Shown here: piece after piece, positions 8,382-15,940 of the stretch | Layout of the letters: the number at the start of each line of letters is the position of its first letter | Numbering within the stretch: the first letter of the stretch is position 1 | Origin: an uncultured Eubacteriales bacterium | GTDB lineage: Bacteria > Bacillota > Clostridia > Christensenellales > Aristaeellaceae | Direction of reading: 5' to 3' | Assembly (NCBI GenBank): GCA_902773895.1 | Contig: CACYGB010000021.1 | Location: 1-53,685 of the forward strand | Length of the DNA: 53,685 bases | Notes under the pieces: model-generated | Database searches by the model: none | Seen by the model: only the letters and a program-made list of their open reading frames with translations | What the model was told of the DNA's origin: nothing | Position numbers and translations under genes: made by a program

Positions 8382-8449
8382 ACACGGCTCCTTTTGCCTT
8401 CCCTCCGCAGGATCCCCGTTCCCCGCCGGAAGCTTTTGTTTTCTGCCCG

Positions 8450-8478
8450 ATTATAGCAAATTCCCCGGCTGTTGTAAA
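8450..8478 (-). promoter_or_regulatory. Promoter of the LRR/amidohydrolase unit
   Basis: Reading on the minus strand: TTTACA (8473-8478), 17-bp spacer, TATAAT (8450-8455). Confidence 0.8.
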
Positions 8479-8490
8479 TGTTCCGGGCCG

Positions 8491-8519
8491 AAAAACGCGG
8501 CGTACTTTCCGTACGCCGC
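8491..8519 (-). terminator. Terminator of the symporter gene
   Basis: Nine-bp stem GCGGCGTAC/GTACGCCGC (8497-8505, 8511-8519) followed on the minus strand by five T (8491-8495). Confidence 0.85.
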
Positions 8520-8539
8520 TGGAAATGGGAGCCCTTCGC

Positions 8540-10099
8540 TTATTCCGCGTCGCCCAGGGCTTCCGTCTGCTTGACCAGCACTTTTTTATTGTAGCAGGAG
8601 AACGCGCTGTCCACCAGCTGCCGGTCCGGCGCTTTCGTGAAAAGGCTCACCGCCGGCACGATCACCAGCCCTGCCAGCATGCAGAAGGCGCCGGCGTTGA
8701 TGGGAGACTGCAAAAGCACGGGGAAGCTGGGGCGAAGGAAAATGTTCAGGATCATCACCGCCGTGGAGAAAATGAAGCTGACCCAGCAGCTTGCCTGCGT
8801 GGTGTGCTTCCAGTACAGGCCGTACAGGAACGGCGCCAGGAAAGCCCCGGCCAGGGCGCCCCAGCTGACGCCCATCAGCTGCGCGATGAAGGTGACGTTG
8901 GAGCGGTACTGCACGATGGCCAGCACCACGGAAATGGCGATGAACACCACGATCAGGCTGCGCATGATGCGCACCTGCTTCTTTTCATCCATGTCCTTGA
9001 CGATGTTCCCCTTGAGGAAATCCAGCGTCAGGGTAGAGGAGGAAGCCAGCACCAGGGAGGACAGCGTGCTCATGGAGGCGGACAGCACCAGGATCACCAC
9101 CACCGCGATGAGCACCTCGCTCAGGTTGCCCAGCATGGCCGGGATCACCGCGTCGAAGCCGCCCATCGGGGTGCCCGCTTCGGTGACGCCCACCTCGGCG
9201 GTAAACAGCCGGCCGAAGCCGCCCAGGAAGTAGCAGCCGCCGGCCACAACGAGGGCAAACACCGTGGAAATGATCATGCCCTTGCTGACGGCGCTTTCAC
9301 TTTTGATGGCGTAGAACTTCTGCACCATCTGGGGCAGCCCCCAGGTGCCCAGGGAAGTCAGGATGACGACGCCCAGCAGGTTCAGCGGGTCCGGGCCGAA
9401 AAAGGAATTGAAGATGCCCGGCACGCTGGATACGTTGGCGTCCTCCACCTGGGCCAGGCCGTTCAGGGAAGCAATGAAACCGCCCTTGCTGCCCAGCACC
9501 GCCGCGATCACCGCCACGATGCCGAAAATCATGATGATGCCCTGGATGAAGTCGTTGATAGCGGTGGCCATGTAGCCGCCGGCAATCACGTAAATGCCCG
9601 TCAGCACCGCCATCACGATGACGCAGACGGAATAGTCAATGTTGAACGCCATGCCAAACAGCCGGCTCAACCCGTTGTACAAGCTGGCGGTATAGGGGAT
9701 CAGAAAAATGAAAATGATGGCGGAGGCGGCAATTTTCAGCGATTTGCTGCCGAACCGCTTGCCGAAAAATTCCGGCATGGTGGCGCTGGACAGATGCTGG
9801 GTCATGATGCGGGTGCGGCGGCCCAGCACGGCCCACGCCAGCAGCGAGCCCACCAGCGCGTTGCCGATGCCCACCCAGGTGGCGGCAATGCCGTATTTCC
9901 AGCCGAACTGGCCGGCATATCCCACAAAAATTACCGCGGAAAAATAAGAGGTCCCGTACGCGAACGCCGTCAGCCAAGGCCCTACCGCCCTTCCGCCCAG
10001 CACAAAACCGTCCACATTGGTGGCGTTTTTCCTGCAATACAGGCCGATGCCCACCATAAGCCCGAAAAAGATCACCAGCATCAGCAGTTTGATCACCAT
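8540..10099 (-). CDS. Sodium:solute symporter (SSS family)
   Basis: A 519-residue integral membrane protein with about 13 hydrophobic segments. The N-terminal part has the family pattern of Na+/proline-Na+/pantothenate symporters: VDGFVLGGRAVGPWLTAFAYGTSYFSAV, a GW(K)YGIAATWVGIGNAL segment and YVIAGGYMATAINDFIQG, and the Na+-site region VLVLSASMSTLSSLVLASSS. It imports a small organic solute with Na+; substrate (proline, pantothenate, other carboxylates) is not resolved by sequence. It is monocistronic, with its own promoter, a large palindrome over that promoter, and its own terminator, so it is probably controlled by a specific repressor that is not encoded next to it. Confidence 0.88.
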   Translation of the reverse strand: MVIKLLMLVIFFGLMVGIGLYCRKNATNVDGFVLGGRAVGPWLTAFAYGTSYFSAVIFVGYAGQFGWKYGIAATWVGIGNALVGSLLAWAVLGRRTRIMTQHLSSATMPEFFGKRFGSKSLKIAASAIIFIFLIPYTASLYNGLSRLFGMAFNIDYSVCVIVMAVLTGIYVIAGGYMATAINDFIQGIIMIFGIVAVIAAVLGSKGGFIASLNGLAQVEDANVSSVPGIFNSFFGPDPLNLLGVVILTSLGTWGLPQMVQKFYAIKSESAVSKGMIISTVFALVVAGGCYFLGGFGRLFTAEVGVTEAGTPMGGFDAVIPAMLGNLSEVLIAVVVILVLSASMSTLSSLVLASSSTLTLDFLKGNIVKDMDEKKQVRIMRSLIVVFIAISVVLAIVQYRSNVTFIAQLMGVSWGALAGAFLAPFLYGLYWKHTTQASCWVSFIFSTAVMILNIFLRPSFPVLLQSPINAGAFCMLAGLVIVPAVSLFTKAPDRQLVDSAFSCYNKKVLVKQTEALGDAE

Positions 10100-10143
10100 A
10101 AGCCTTCATCCCTTCTCCAGGCGAACCATCCGGTTCTCCCATT

Positions 10144-10190
10144 ATTGCTTTGACGCGTTAAAGTGTAACGCATAAAAGCAATAAAGTCAA
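10144..10190 (-). promoter_or_regulatory. Symporter promoter overlapped by a 39-bp dyad operator
   Basis: On the minus strand TTGACT (10185-10190), 17-bp spacer, TACACT (10162-10167). Centred on the -10 box is an interrupted palindrome: ATTGCTTT (10144-10151) with AAAGCAAT (10175-10182), and GCGTT (10155-10159) with AACGC (10167-10171). This is a strong candidate repressor site. Confidence 0.7.
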
Positions 10191-10220
10191 GAGGGTTTTG
10201 GAAAAAAATCAGCAAAAAAC

Positions 10221-10252
10221 CGACAATTGAAACCGCGCCTGCGACAATTGAA
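10221..10252 (+). repeat. Direct repeat CGACAATTGAA, 21-bp period
   Basis: Two copies at 10221-10231 and 10242-10252, spaced exactly two helical turns and ending just upstream of the -35 at 10263. Placement suggests an activator or regulator site for the small membrane protein gene, or a second operator for the divergent symporter. Confidence 0.55.
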
Positions 10253-10262
10253 CCCCTTCCTC

Positions 10263-10290
10263 TTGCGGATCCGTCCGGGTTTGCTATGAT
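10263..10290 (+). promoter_or_regulatory. Promoter of the 60-aa membrane protein
   Basis: TTGCGG (10263-10268), 16-bp spacer, TATGAT (10285-10290). Confidence 0.65.
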
Positions 10291-10329
10291 ATTCCCGTAC
10301 CCGGAACCCAAGGAAAGGAGGATCCCGAA

Positions 10330-10512
10330 ATGATGATGTATCCCTTCGGCCGCCGTTGGCGCCGCCGCTGCTTTGGCCTGAATCCGCTGCTGGTTTCCCT
10401 GTTCAGCGGCTGGCTGCTTATCCGCTCCCGGGCGGATGGATCTGGACGCCGCCGGAGCGGCCTGTGGACCTTCCTGCTGATCCTGCTGCTGATCCGCCCG
10501 TTCTTCTTCTGA
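10330..10512 (+). CDS. Small arginine-rich membrane protein (60 aa)
   Basis: A 60-residue protein with a strongly basic N terminus (GRRWRRRC), a first hydrophobic stretch LNPLLVSLFSGWLLI, a basic middle (RADGSGRRRSG) and a second hydrophobic stretch LWTFLLILLLI ending in FFF. It looks like a two-helix membrane peptide. AAGGAAAGGAGG (10312-10323) gives an unusually strong ribosome binding site, and it has its own promoter, which argues it is real in spite of its size. It could be a toxin-like or regulatory membrane peptide; I see no antisense RNA or partner that would prove this. A weak hairpin follows at 10519-10541 and a strong terminator at 10607. Confidence 0.6.
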   Translation: MMMYPFGRRWRRRCFGLNPLLVSLFSGWLLIRSRADGSGRRRSGLWTFLLILLLIRPFFF

Positions 10513-10606
10513 CCCCGTGCCGCCGGAAACGCGGCGGTTTCTCCGATCCCCGGCGGTTTTGCCGCGCACGTCCTTGATCCATCCCCGGGGTTTGCCGACC
10601 GCCTGG

Positions 10607-10636
10607 CCTGCCGGAAAAAATTCCGGCAGGTTTTTT
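10607..10636 (+). terminator. Terminator before the GntR operon
   Basis: Ten-bp stem CCTGCCGGAA/TTCCGGCAGG with an AAAA loop, followed by six T. It isolates the GntR operon from the small membrane protein gene. Confidence 0.9.
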
Positions 10637-10647
10637 GCGAAAAGGGG

Positions 10648-10691
10648 TTGACAAGCTGCGTGACATAGTGTATTATTCGCATAGTGCACTA
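10648..10691 (+). promoter_or_regulatory. GntR-ABC operon promoter with putative autoregulatory operator
   Basis: Perfect TTGACA (10648-10653), 17-bp spacer, TATTAT (10671-10676). TAGTGTATTA (10666-10675) overlaps the -10 and the perfect palindrome TAGTGCACTA (10682-10691) lies at the transcription start, the two copies 16 bp apart. This is where an autoregulating YtrA-type GntR repressor would bind. Confidence 0.7.
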
Positions 10692-10711
10692 AGTCATTCA
10701 AGGAGGAGCCC

Positions 10712-11065
10712 ATGCAGTTTGATCCCATGACCCCCATCTGGCTGCAGGTCATGACGGCCATCCAGACGGACATTGTAACCGGGAAAAGGCAGCCTGGGGA
10801 AAAACTGCCGGGCGGACGGGATTTGGCGCTGGAATTTTCCATCAATCCCAACACCGCCGCCCGGGTGTATCAGGAACTGGAAAAAGAAGGGCTGTGCGAA
10901 ACCCGGCGCGGTCTGGGCACATTTGTGACCGGAAACCGGGACCGCATCCTGGCGCTGCGGCACGCCATGGCCCGTCAGGCGGTGCGCCAGTGCCGCCAAA
11001 CCCTGCGCAGCCTGGGCGTCGCCCGGGACGAAGCCATTCAAATGATGTTGGAGGAGGATAATTGA
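10712..11065 (+). CDS. GntR-family transcriptional regulator, YtrA subfamily
   Basis: A 117-residue regulator. Residues about 5-75 form the winged helix-turn-helix (PIWLQVMTAIQTDIVTGKRQPGEKLPGGRDLA, then INPNTAARVYQELEKEGL and the wing ETRRGLGTFV). Only about 40 residues follow, the short two-helix C terminus that defines the YtrA subfamily. Members repress linked ABC transporter operons and respond to cell-wall antibiotics or similar signals; the ligand here is not readable. AAGGAGG precedes the ATG. It is the first gene of an operon with an ATPase (1 bp gap) and a permease, and palindromic sites over the promoter suggest autorepression. Confidence 0.9.
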   Translation: MQFDPMTPIWLQVMTAIQTDIVTGKRQPGEKLPGGRDLALEFSINPNTAARVYQELEKEGLCETRRGLGTFVTGNRDRILALRHAMARQAVRQCRQTLRSLGVARDEAIQMMLEEDN

Positions 11066-11066
11066 T

Positions 11067-11765
11067 ATGCTGGAAAGCAAAGCGGTAACCAAACTGTTCG
11101 GCGCCAAAACCGCCGTGGATCATATCAGCCTGAAGCTGGAAAAGGGGCATGTGTACGCCATGCTGGGCCCCAACGGCAGCGGCAAAACCACCTGGATGAA
11201 AATGGCGGCCGGGCTGATCAAGCCCACCAGCGGCGAAGTGCGTTTCCTGGATGTGCCGGTGAACATCGACAGCCGCCGGCACGTGGCCTATATGTCCACC
11301 GAGCCCTACTTCTACGCCTGGATGACGGTGAAGGACGTTGGGAAATACTACAGCGACTTTTTCCAGGATTTTTCCTATTCCCGCTATCAGGATCTGCTGC
11401 GGCGCATGGAATTGACTGAGGATATGAAGACCCGTTCCCTGTCCTCCGGTATGATGGCCAAGCTGAAAATCGCCGTCACCATGGCCCGGGACGCCCAGGT
11501 GTATATGCTGGACGAGCCCTTCAACGGCATCGACCTGCTGGCCCGGGACGAGATCCGCGCCTGCATCCTGGAATACGCCACGGAAGATAAGCTGCTGCTG
11601 CTGTCCAGCCACCTGGTGGAAGAAATGGAAGCCATTGCCGACCGGGCCGTGTTCATCCGCCAGGGCCAGCTGGTGGAATGCGTGGACCTGGAAGAAATGC
11701 GCGGCGAAAAGGGCGTATCCATGGCCGACCGGTATCGGGAAATTTACGCACATACGGAGGGCTGA
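11067..11765 (+). CDS. ABC transporter ATP-binding protein
   Basis: A 232-residue ATPase subunit. Walker A is GPNGSGKTT (about 34-42), the signature is degenerate (LSSGMMAKLKIA rather than LSGGQ), Walker B is VYMLDEPFNGID and the H-loop is LLSSHLVEEME. It starts 1 bp after the GntR stop with the GGAGG of the end of gntR as ribosome binding site. It pairs with the following permease, as in ytr-type and other drug/bacitracin-like exporters of Bacillota. The direction and substrate of transport are inferred only: efflux of, or sensing of, membrane-active compounds is the usual role for this operon type. Confidence 0.9.
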   Translation: MLESKAVTKLFGAKTAVDHISLKLEKGHVYAMLGPNGSGKTTWMKMAAGLIKPTSGEVRFLDVPVNIDSRRHVAYMSTEPYFYAWMTVKDVGKYYSDFFQDFSYSRYQDLLRRMELTEDMKTRSLSSGMMAKLKIAVTMARDAQVYMLDEPFNGIDLLARDEIRACILEYATEDKLLLLSSHLVEEMEAIADRAVFIRQGQLVECVDLEEMRGEKGVSMADRYREIYAHTEG

Positions 11766-11769
11766 CACC

Positions 11770-12516
11770 ATGAAGCATCTGATGAAATATGAGTTTCGCA
11801 AAACCCTGATCGCCAAGCTGATCATCCTGGGCACCACGGCGGTGCTGGAAATCCTGTTCCTGATCGGGCTGTACACCAAGCACGACTCCCTGGCGGGCTA
11901 CAGCACCATCATGCTGACCATGCTGGCCTTCGGCGGGGTGCTGTTCATCGGCTTGCAGAGCGTTATGACCCTGCACCGGGATATGAACACCAAGCAGAGC
12001 TACATGCTCTTTATGACGCCCAACAGCAGCTACAAAATCCTGGGCGCCAAGGTGCTGGAAAACGGGCTGTCCATCCTGATGGCCGGCACCTTCTTCTTCG
12101 CCCTGGGCATGCTGGACATCAGCCTGGCCCTGGCCAAATTCGGCCGGCTGGACGAACTGCGGAAGTTTTTCCAGGACCTGGTCAGCGCCTTCAACGAAAA
12201 TATCCAGCTGGACGCCCCGTCCCTGGCCAGCCTGACCTTCAGTTTGCTGGCCGCCTGGATCGCCACCGTCACCGCCGCTTTCCTGGCCGACGTGATTTCC
12301 GCCGCCCTGCTCAACGGCAAACGGTTCAACGGCGTGGTCACCTTCCTGCTGTTCCTGGTCTTCAACTTCTGCTGCGCGTGGGTGCAGAACAAAGCCACCG
12401 CGTCCATCGCCAGCTACCAGACCACGTTCCTGGTGCAGGGCGCCATCGCGCTGGCCTTCTCGGTGCTCATGTATTTCGTCACCGCCAGGATTATGGAAGA
12501 CAAGCTGAGCGTGTAA
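11770..12516 (+). CDS. ABC transporter permease subunit
   Basis: A 248-residue membrane protein with about six hydrophobic segments (for example LIAKLIILGTTAVLEILFLIGLY, IMLTMLAFGGVLFIGLQSVM, and the last, ALAFSVLMYFVTARIME). The N terminus MKHLMKYEFRKTL is the short cytosolic helix typical of ABC-2-like exporters. It follows the ATPase gene by 4 bp, so the two are one exporter under the GntR regulator. No substrate can be deduced. Confidence 0.85.
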   Translation: MKHLMKYEFRKTLIAKLIILGTTAVLEILFLIGLYTKHDSLAGYSTIMLTMLAFGGVLFIGLQSVMTLHRDMNTKQSYMLFMTPNSSYKILGAKVLENGLSILMAGTFFFALGMLDISLALAKFGRLDELRKFFQDLVSAFNENIQLDAPSLASLTFSLLAAWIATVTAAFLADVISAALLNGKRFNGVVTFLLFLVFNFCCAWVQNKATASIASYQTTFLVQGAIALAFSVLMYFVTARIMEDKLSV

Positions 12517-12526
12517 GCCTTCCTCT

Positions 12527-12557
12527 CCCCGTCCTTTCCCGAGGATCGGGGATTTTT
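12527..12557 (+). terminator. Terminator of the GntR-ABC operon
   Basis: Stem built from TCCCCG-TCC and GGAT-CGGGGA followed by TTTTT; slightly imperfect. Confidence 0.65.
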
Positions 12558-12558
12558 C

Positions 12559-12588
12559 TTGCCCTTTTTCCCGGATCTGTGGTATAAT
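12559..12588 (+). promoter_or_regulatory. Promoter of the cytidylate-kinase-like gene
   Basis: TTGCCC (12559-12564), 18-bp spacer, TATAAT (12583-12588). Confidence 0.7.
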
Positions 12589-12625
12589 GAATCAGCAGGA
12601 AAAAATAGAAAACGGAGGTTTCCTT

Positions 12626-13243
12626 ATGCATATCATCACCATCAGCCGTGAATTCGGCAGCGGCGGCCGGGAACTGGGCAAGCGCCTGGCTGATCAGCTG
12701 GGATACCGGTACTACGACCGGGAAATCATTTCCGCCATCTCGGAACGCAGCCATATGGACAGCAATTATGTGGAAAATGCCCTGGAAAAACCCGTGTGGC
12801 AGATGCCGTCGCCTACCTTCCGCCATTCCTTCGCGGTGCCCGGCCTGTTCCAGACAGAGCAGCTGAACCTGCTTTTGGAGCAGCGGGACGTGCTGGAAGA
12901 CATTGCCAAAAAGGGCGAGGACTGCGTCATCGTGGGCCGCAACGCCGACGTGGTGCTCAGCGAGTACAGCCCGCTCAGCCTGTTCGTCTGCGCCGATATG
13001 GAGGCCAAGCTGCGCCGGTGCCGGGAACGCGCCGCCCAGGAGGAGCAGCTGACCGATAAGCAAATGATGCAGAAAATCAAATCCATCGACAGGAACCGCG
13101 CCAAGGTGCGGGAAATGATCACCGGCAGCAAGTGGGGCGACCGCGCCGCCTATGACTTGATCATCAATACCTCCGGCTGGAATCTGAAGGAATTGACCCC
13201 CGCCGTGGCCGATTTCGCCCAGCGCTGGTTTGCCCGCACCTGA
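12626..13243 (+). CDS. Cytidylate kinase-like family protein
   Basis: A 205-residue P-loop protein of the cytidylate-kinase-like family. It begins HIITISREFGSGGRELGKRLADQLG, where GSGGRELGK is the nucleotide-binding loop, continues with YYDREII (LID/nucleotide region), and has a VIVGRNADVVL strand and an arginine-rich lid (RRCRERAAQ). These proteins are common in Clostridia and differ from true Cmk, which is longer; the substrate is not established. The longer in-frame ATG at 12587 sits on the -10 box and is not used; ACGGAGG precedes 12626. Monocistronic. Confidence 0.85.
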   Translation: MHIITISREFGSGGRELGKRLADQLGYRYYDREIISAISERSHMDSNYVENALEKPVWQMPSPTFRHSFAVPGLFQTEQLNLLLEQRDVLEDIAKKGEDCVIVGRNADVVLSEYSPLSLFVCADMEAKLRRCRERAAQEEQLTDKQMMQKIKSIDRNRAKVREMITGSKWGDRAAYDLIINTSGWNLKELTPAVADFAQRWFART

Positions 13244-13264
13244 CAGGCTTCTTGGAAAGAACGT

Positions 13265-13796
13265 CGGGGGCTTCTTCAGCCCCCGAACCCCCGAACCAGG
13301 ACCCGCCGGGTCCTGGACCTCTCCTTGGCGATGCTGCGCACTTGAAAAAACAAACAGTATGCGCCTGGAACTTTCTGTTTCGACATGAAAACTCCAGGCA
13401 ACAAAAACGCGGGGGCTTCTTCAGCCCCCGAACCCCCGAATCAGGACCCGCCGGGTCCTGATTTTCTCCTTGGCGATGCTGCGCGCTCGGAATAACGGAC
13501 AATATGCGCCTGGAGCTTTTGAGGATGCCAGGAGAGCTCCTGGGCAACAGAAAAGGCTGGGGATTTCCGAGAAAACAAGCTTTCTTGTTTTTCGGGAAAT
13601 CCCCAGCCTTTTTCCTGTGCGCTGGCGCACAGGCGGGCCGGCTTAGCCGGCCTGCCCGGGAGCGGCAGGTTTTCGTTTCCTCTGCTGCTGTGGCGAATTG
13701 CATGAAAAGAAAATCACGCAATATCCGCAATGGATGGGGTCCGGGGAGGATCATCCTCCCCGGCGGAGCCTGGGGCAGCGCCCCAGCGTTCCCCCC
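13265..13796. repeat. Composite multi-hairpin intergenic repeat, copy A
   Basis: A 0.53-kb non-coding block between two convergent genes. Parts in order: two tandem about 145-bp units starting at 13265 and 13410, each opening with the CGGGGGCTTCTTCAGCCCCCG hairpin and an ACCCGCCGGGT hairpin and containing CTTGGCGATGCTGC; a long hairpin (13551-13613) whose arms run from AAAAGGCTGGGGATTTCC to its complement; two GC hairpins (13615-13660); a spacer; and two palindromes (CCGGGGAGGAT/ATCCTCCCCGG and CTGGGGC/GCCCCAG, 13740-13786) that abut the stop of the lyase. Copies B and C share the whole order. The 13551-13613 hairpin has an A-tract before and a T-tract after and should terminate in both directions. 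Confidence 0.85.
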
Positions 13797-14831
13797 TTAC
13801 CTTGCGTCCAGAGCCTCCATCAGTTCTGCGATGTTTTCCTCGGTGGTGGCCCAGCTGGTGGCAAAGCGCACCACCGCGTGTTCCGCGTCGTACGGGCACC
13901 AATAAGAAAAGCGCACCCGTTCCCGGAGGCGGGCCATTTCCGCCAGCGGCAGCACAACGAACTGCTGATTGGTGGGCGAATCCAGGTAAAAGCGATATCC
14001 GCGGGCGGCAAACCCGGCCTTGAGCAATTCCGCCATCTCGATGGCATGGCGGCTGATGGAAAAATACAAATCATCGGTGAACAGCGTATCAAACTGCACG
14101 CCCAGCAGCCGGCCCTTGGCCGTCAGGGCGCCGTGCTGCTTCACGTGGGTGAAAAAATGCCGGGGCGCGCCGTGCCGGGGAAACACCACCGCTTCGCCGC
14201 ACAAGGCGCCCACCTTGGTGCCGCCGATATAAAACACATCCGTCAGGCGGGCAATATCCGGCAGCGTCACGTCGGTATTCCGGCTCATCAGGCCGTAGCC
14301 CAGCCGGGCGCCGTCCAGAAACAGTGGCAGATGATACGCCGAGCACACCCGGCGCAGATCCTCCAGCTGCCCGCGGGAATAGAGGGTGCCGAATTCCGTG
14401 GGATGGGAAATGTACACAGCGCCGGGCTGCACCATATGATCGCAGGTAGGGTCGCCGTAAAAGGCCTTCAGCCACGCTTCCAGATCCCCGGCGTCCAGCC
14501 TGCCGGCCCGGTGCGGCAACGTCAGCACCTTGTGGGCCGTGCCCTCGATGGCGCCCGCCTCATGCACGCTGACGTGGCCCGTATCGGCGGCCAGCACGCC
14601 CTCCGTGGTTCCCAGCAGGGCGGACAGCACCGTCAGGTTGGCCTGGGTGCCGCCGGACAGAAAGAAAACGTCAGCCTCGGGATCCCGGCACGCCGCGCGG
14701 ATCTTCTCCTTCGCGCTGCGGCTGTACGCATCCTCGCCGTAACCGGGCTGCTGCACCCGGTTGGTTTCCGCCAGCCGCTGCAGGATTTTTTCATGCGCGC
14801 CTTCGGAATAATCATTTTCAAACGAAAGCAT
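13797..14831 (-). CDS. Threonine aldolase/beta-eliminating lyase family PLP enzyme
   Basis: A 344-residue fold-type I PLP enzyme. Signs of the low-specificity L-threonine aldolase family are the N-terminal FENDYSEGAHEKIL, GYGEDAYS, FLSGGTQANL, the cofactor-binding LFLDGARLGYGL with the conserved aspartate, and the Schiff-base lysine in YIGGTKVG. It would cleave L-threonine or L-allo-threonine to glycine and acetaldehyde, or act on a related beta-hydroxy amino acid. GGAAGGAG precedes the ATG. It lies downstream of psuG on the same strand, with a hairpin terminator between them, and its 3' end touches composite repeat A. Confidence 0.88.
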   Translation of the reverse strand: MLSFENDYSEGAHEKILQRLAETNRVQQPGYGEDAYSRSAKEKIRAACRDPEADVFFLSGGTQANLTVLSALLGTTEGVLAADTGHVSVHEAGAIEGTAHKVLTLPHRAGRLDAGDLEAWLKAFYGDPTCDHMVQPGAVYISHPTEFGTLYSRGQLEDLRRVCSAYHLPLFLDGARLGYGLMSRNTDVTLPDIARLTDVFYIGGTKVGALCGEAVVFPRHGAPRHFFTHVKQHGALTAKGRLLGVQFDTLFTDDLYFSISRHAIEMAELLKAGFAARGYRFYLDSPTNQQFVVLPLAEMARLRERVRFSYWCPYDAEHAVVRFATSWATTEENIAELMEALDAR

Positions 14832-14848
14832 TTCTGTTTTCTCCTTCC

Positions 14849-14885
14849 AAAAAGGCAGGGAAGCCCGCGGCCTCTCTGCCTTTTT
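14849..14885. terminator. Terminator between psuG and the lyase gene
   Basis: Ten-bp stem AAAAAGGCAG/CTGCCTTTTT spanning 14849-14885; the A and T ends make it usable on either strand, here for psuG. Confidence 0.75.
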
Positions 14886-14886
14886 C

Positions 14887-15798
<912 letters not shown>

Positions 15799-15864
15799 AC
15801 AGACTTCCTCCTTCAACAGAAAGGGGCGGATGCACTCCGCCCTGTTGATTTCATTTGCTTTTCT

Positions 15865-15893
15865 ATTATATGCGCAGAGCCCGCGCCGGTCAA
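15865..15893 (-). promoter_or_regulatory. psuG promoter
   Basis: Minus strand: TTGACC (15888-15893), 17-bp spacer, TATAAT (15865-15870). Confidence 0.8.
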
Positions 15894-15940
15894 GAGCGTT
15901 TTCCGTCCGCCGGCGCATCTTTTGCCCCGGCGCTTTTCCC

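Noticed and set aside
12587-12625. Longer N terminus for the cytidylate-kinase-like protein
   Set aside because: The upstream ATG overlaps the -10 box, so it would not be in the transcript; ACGGAGG supports 12626.
13265-13550. CRISPR array
   Set aside because: Only two 145-bp tandem units with internal hairpins; no short repeats with uniform spacers and no cas genes.
13504-13905. A stop-free frame with similar 96-residue translations in all three composite repeats (also 30547-30876 minus and 37871-38527)
   Set aside because: No ribosome binding site precedes the ATGs, the opposite strand is equally open, and the similarity is explained by the repeated hairpin DNA. Kept as repeat, not as gene.
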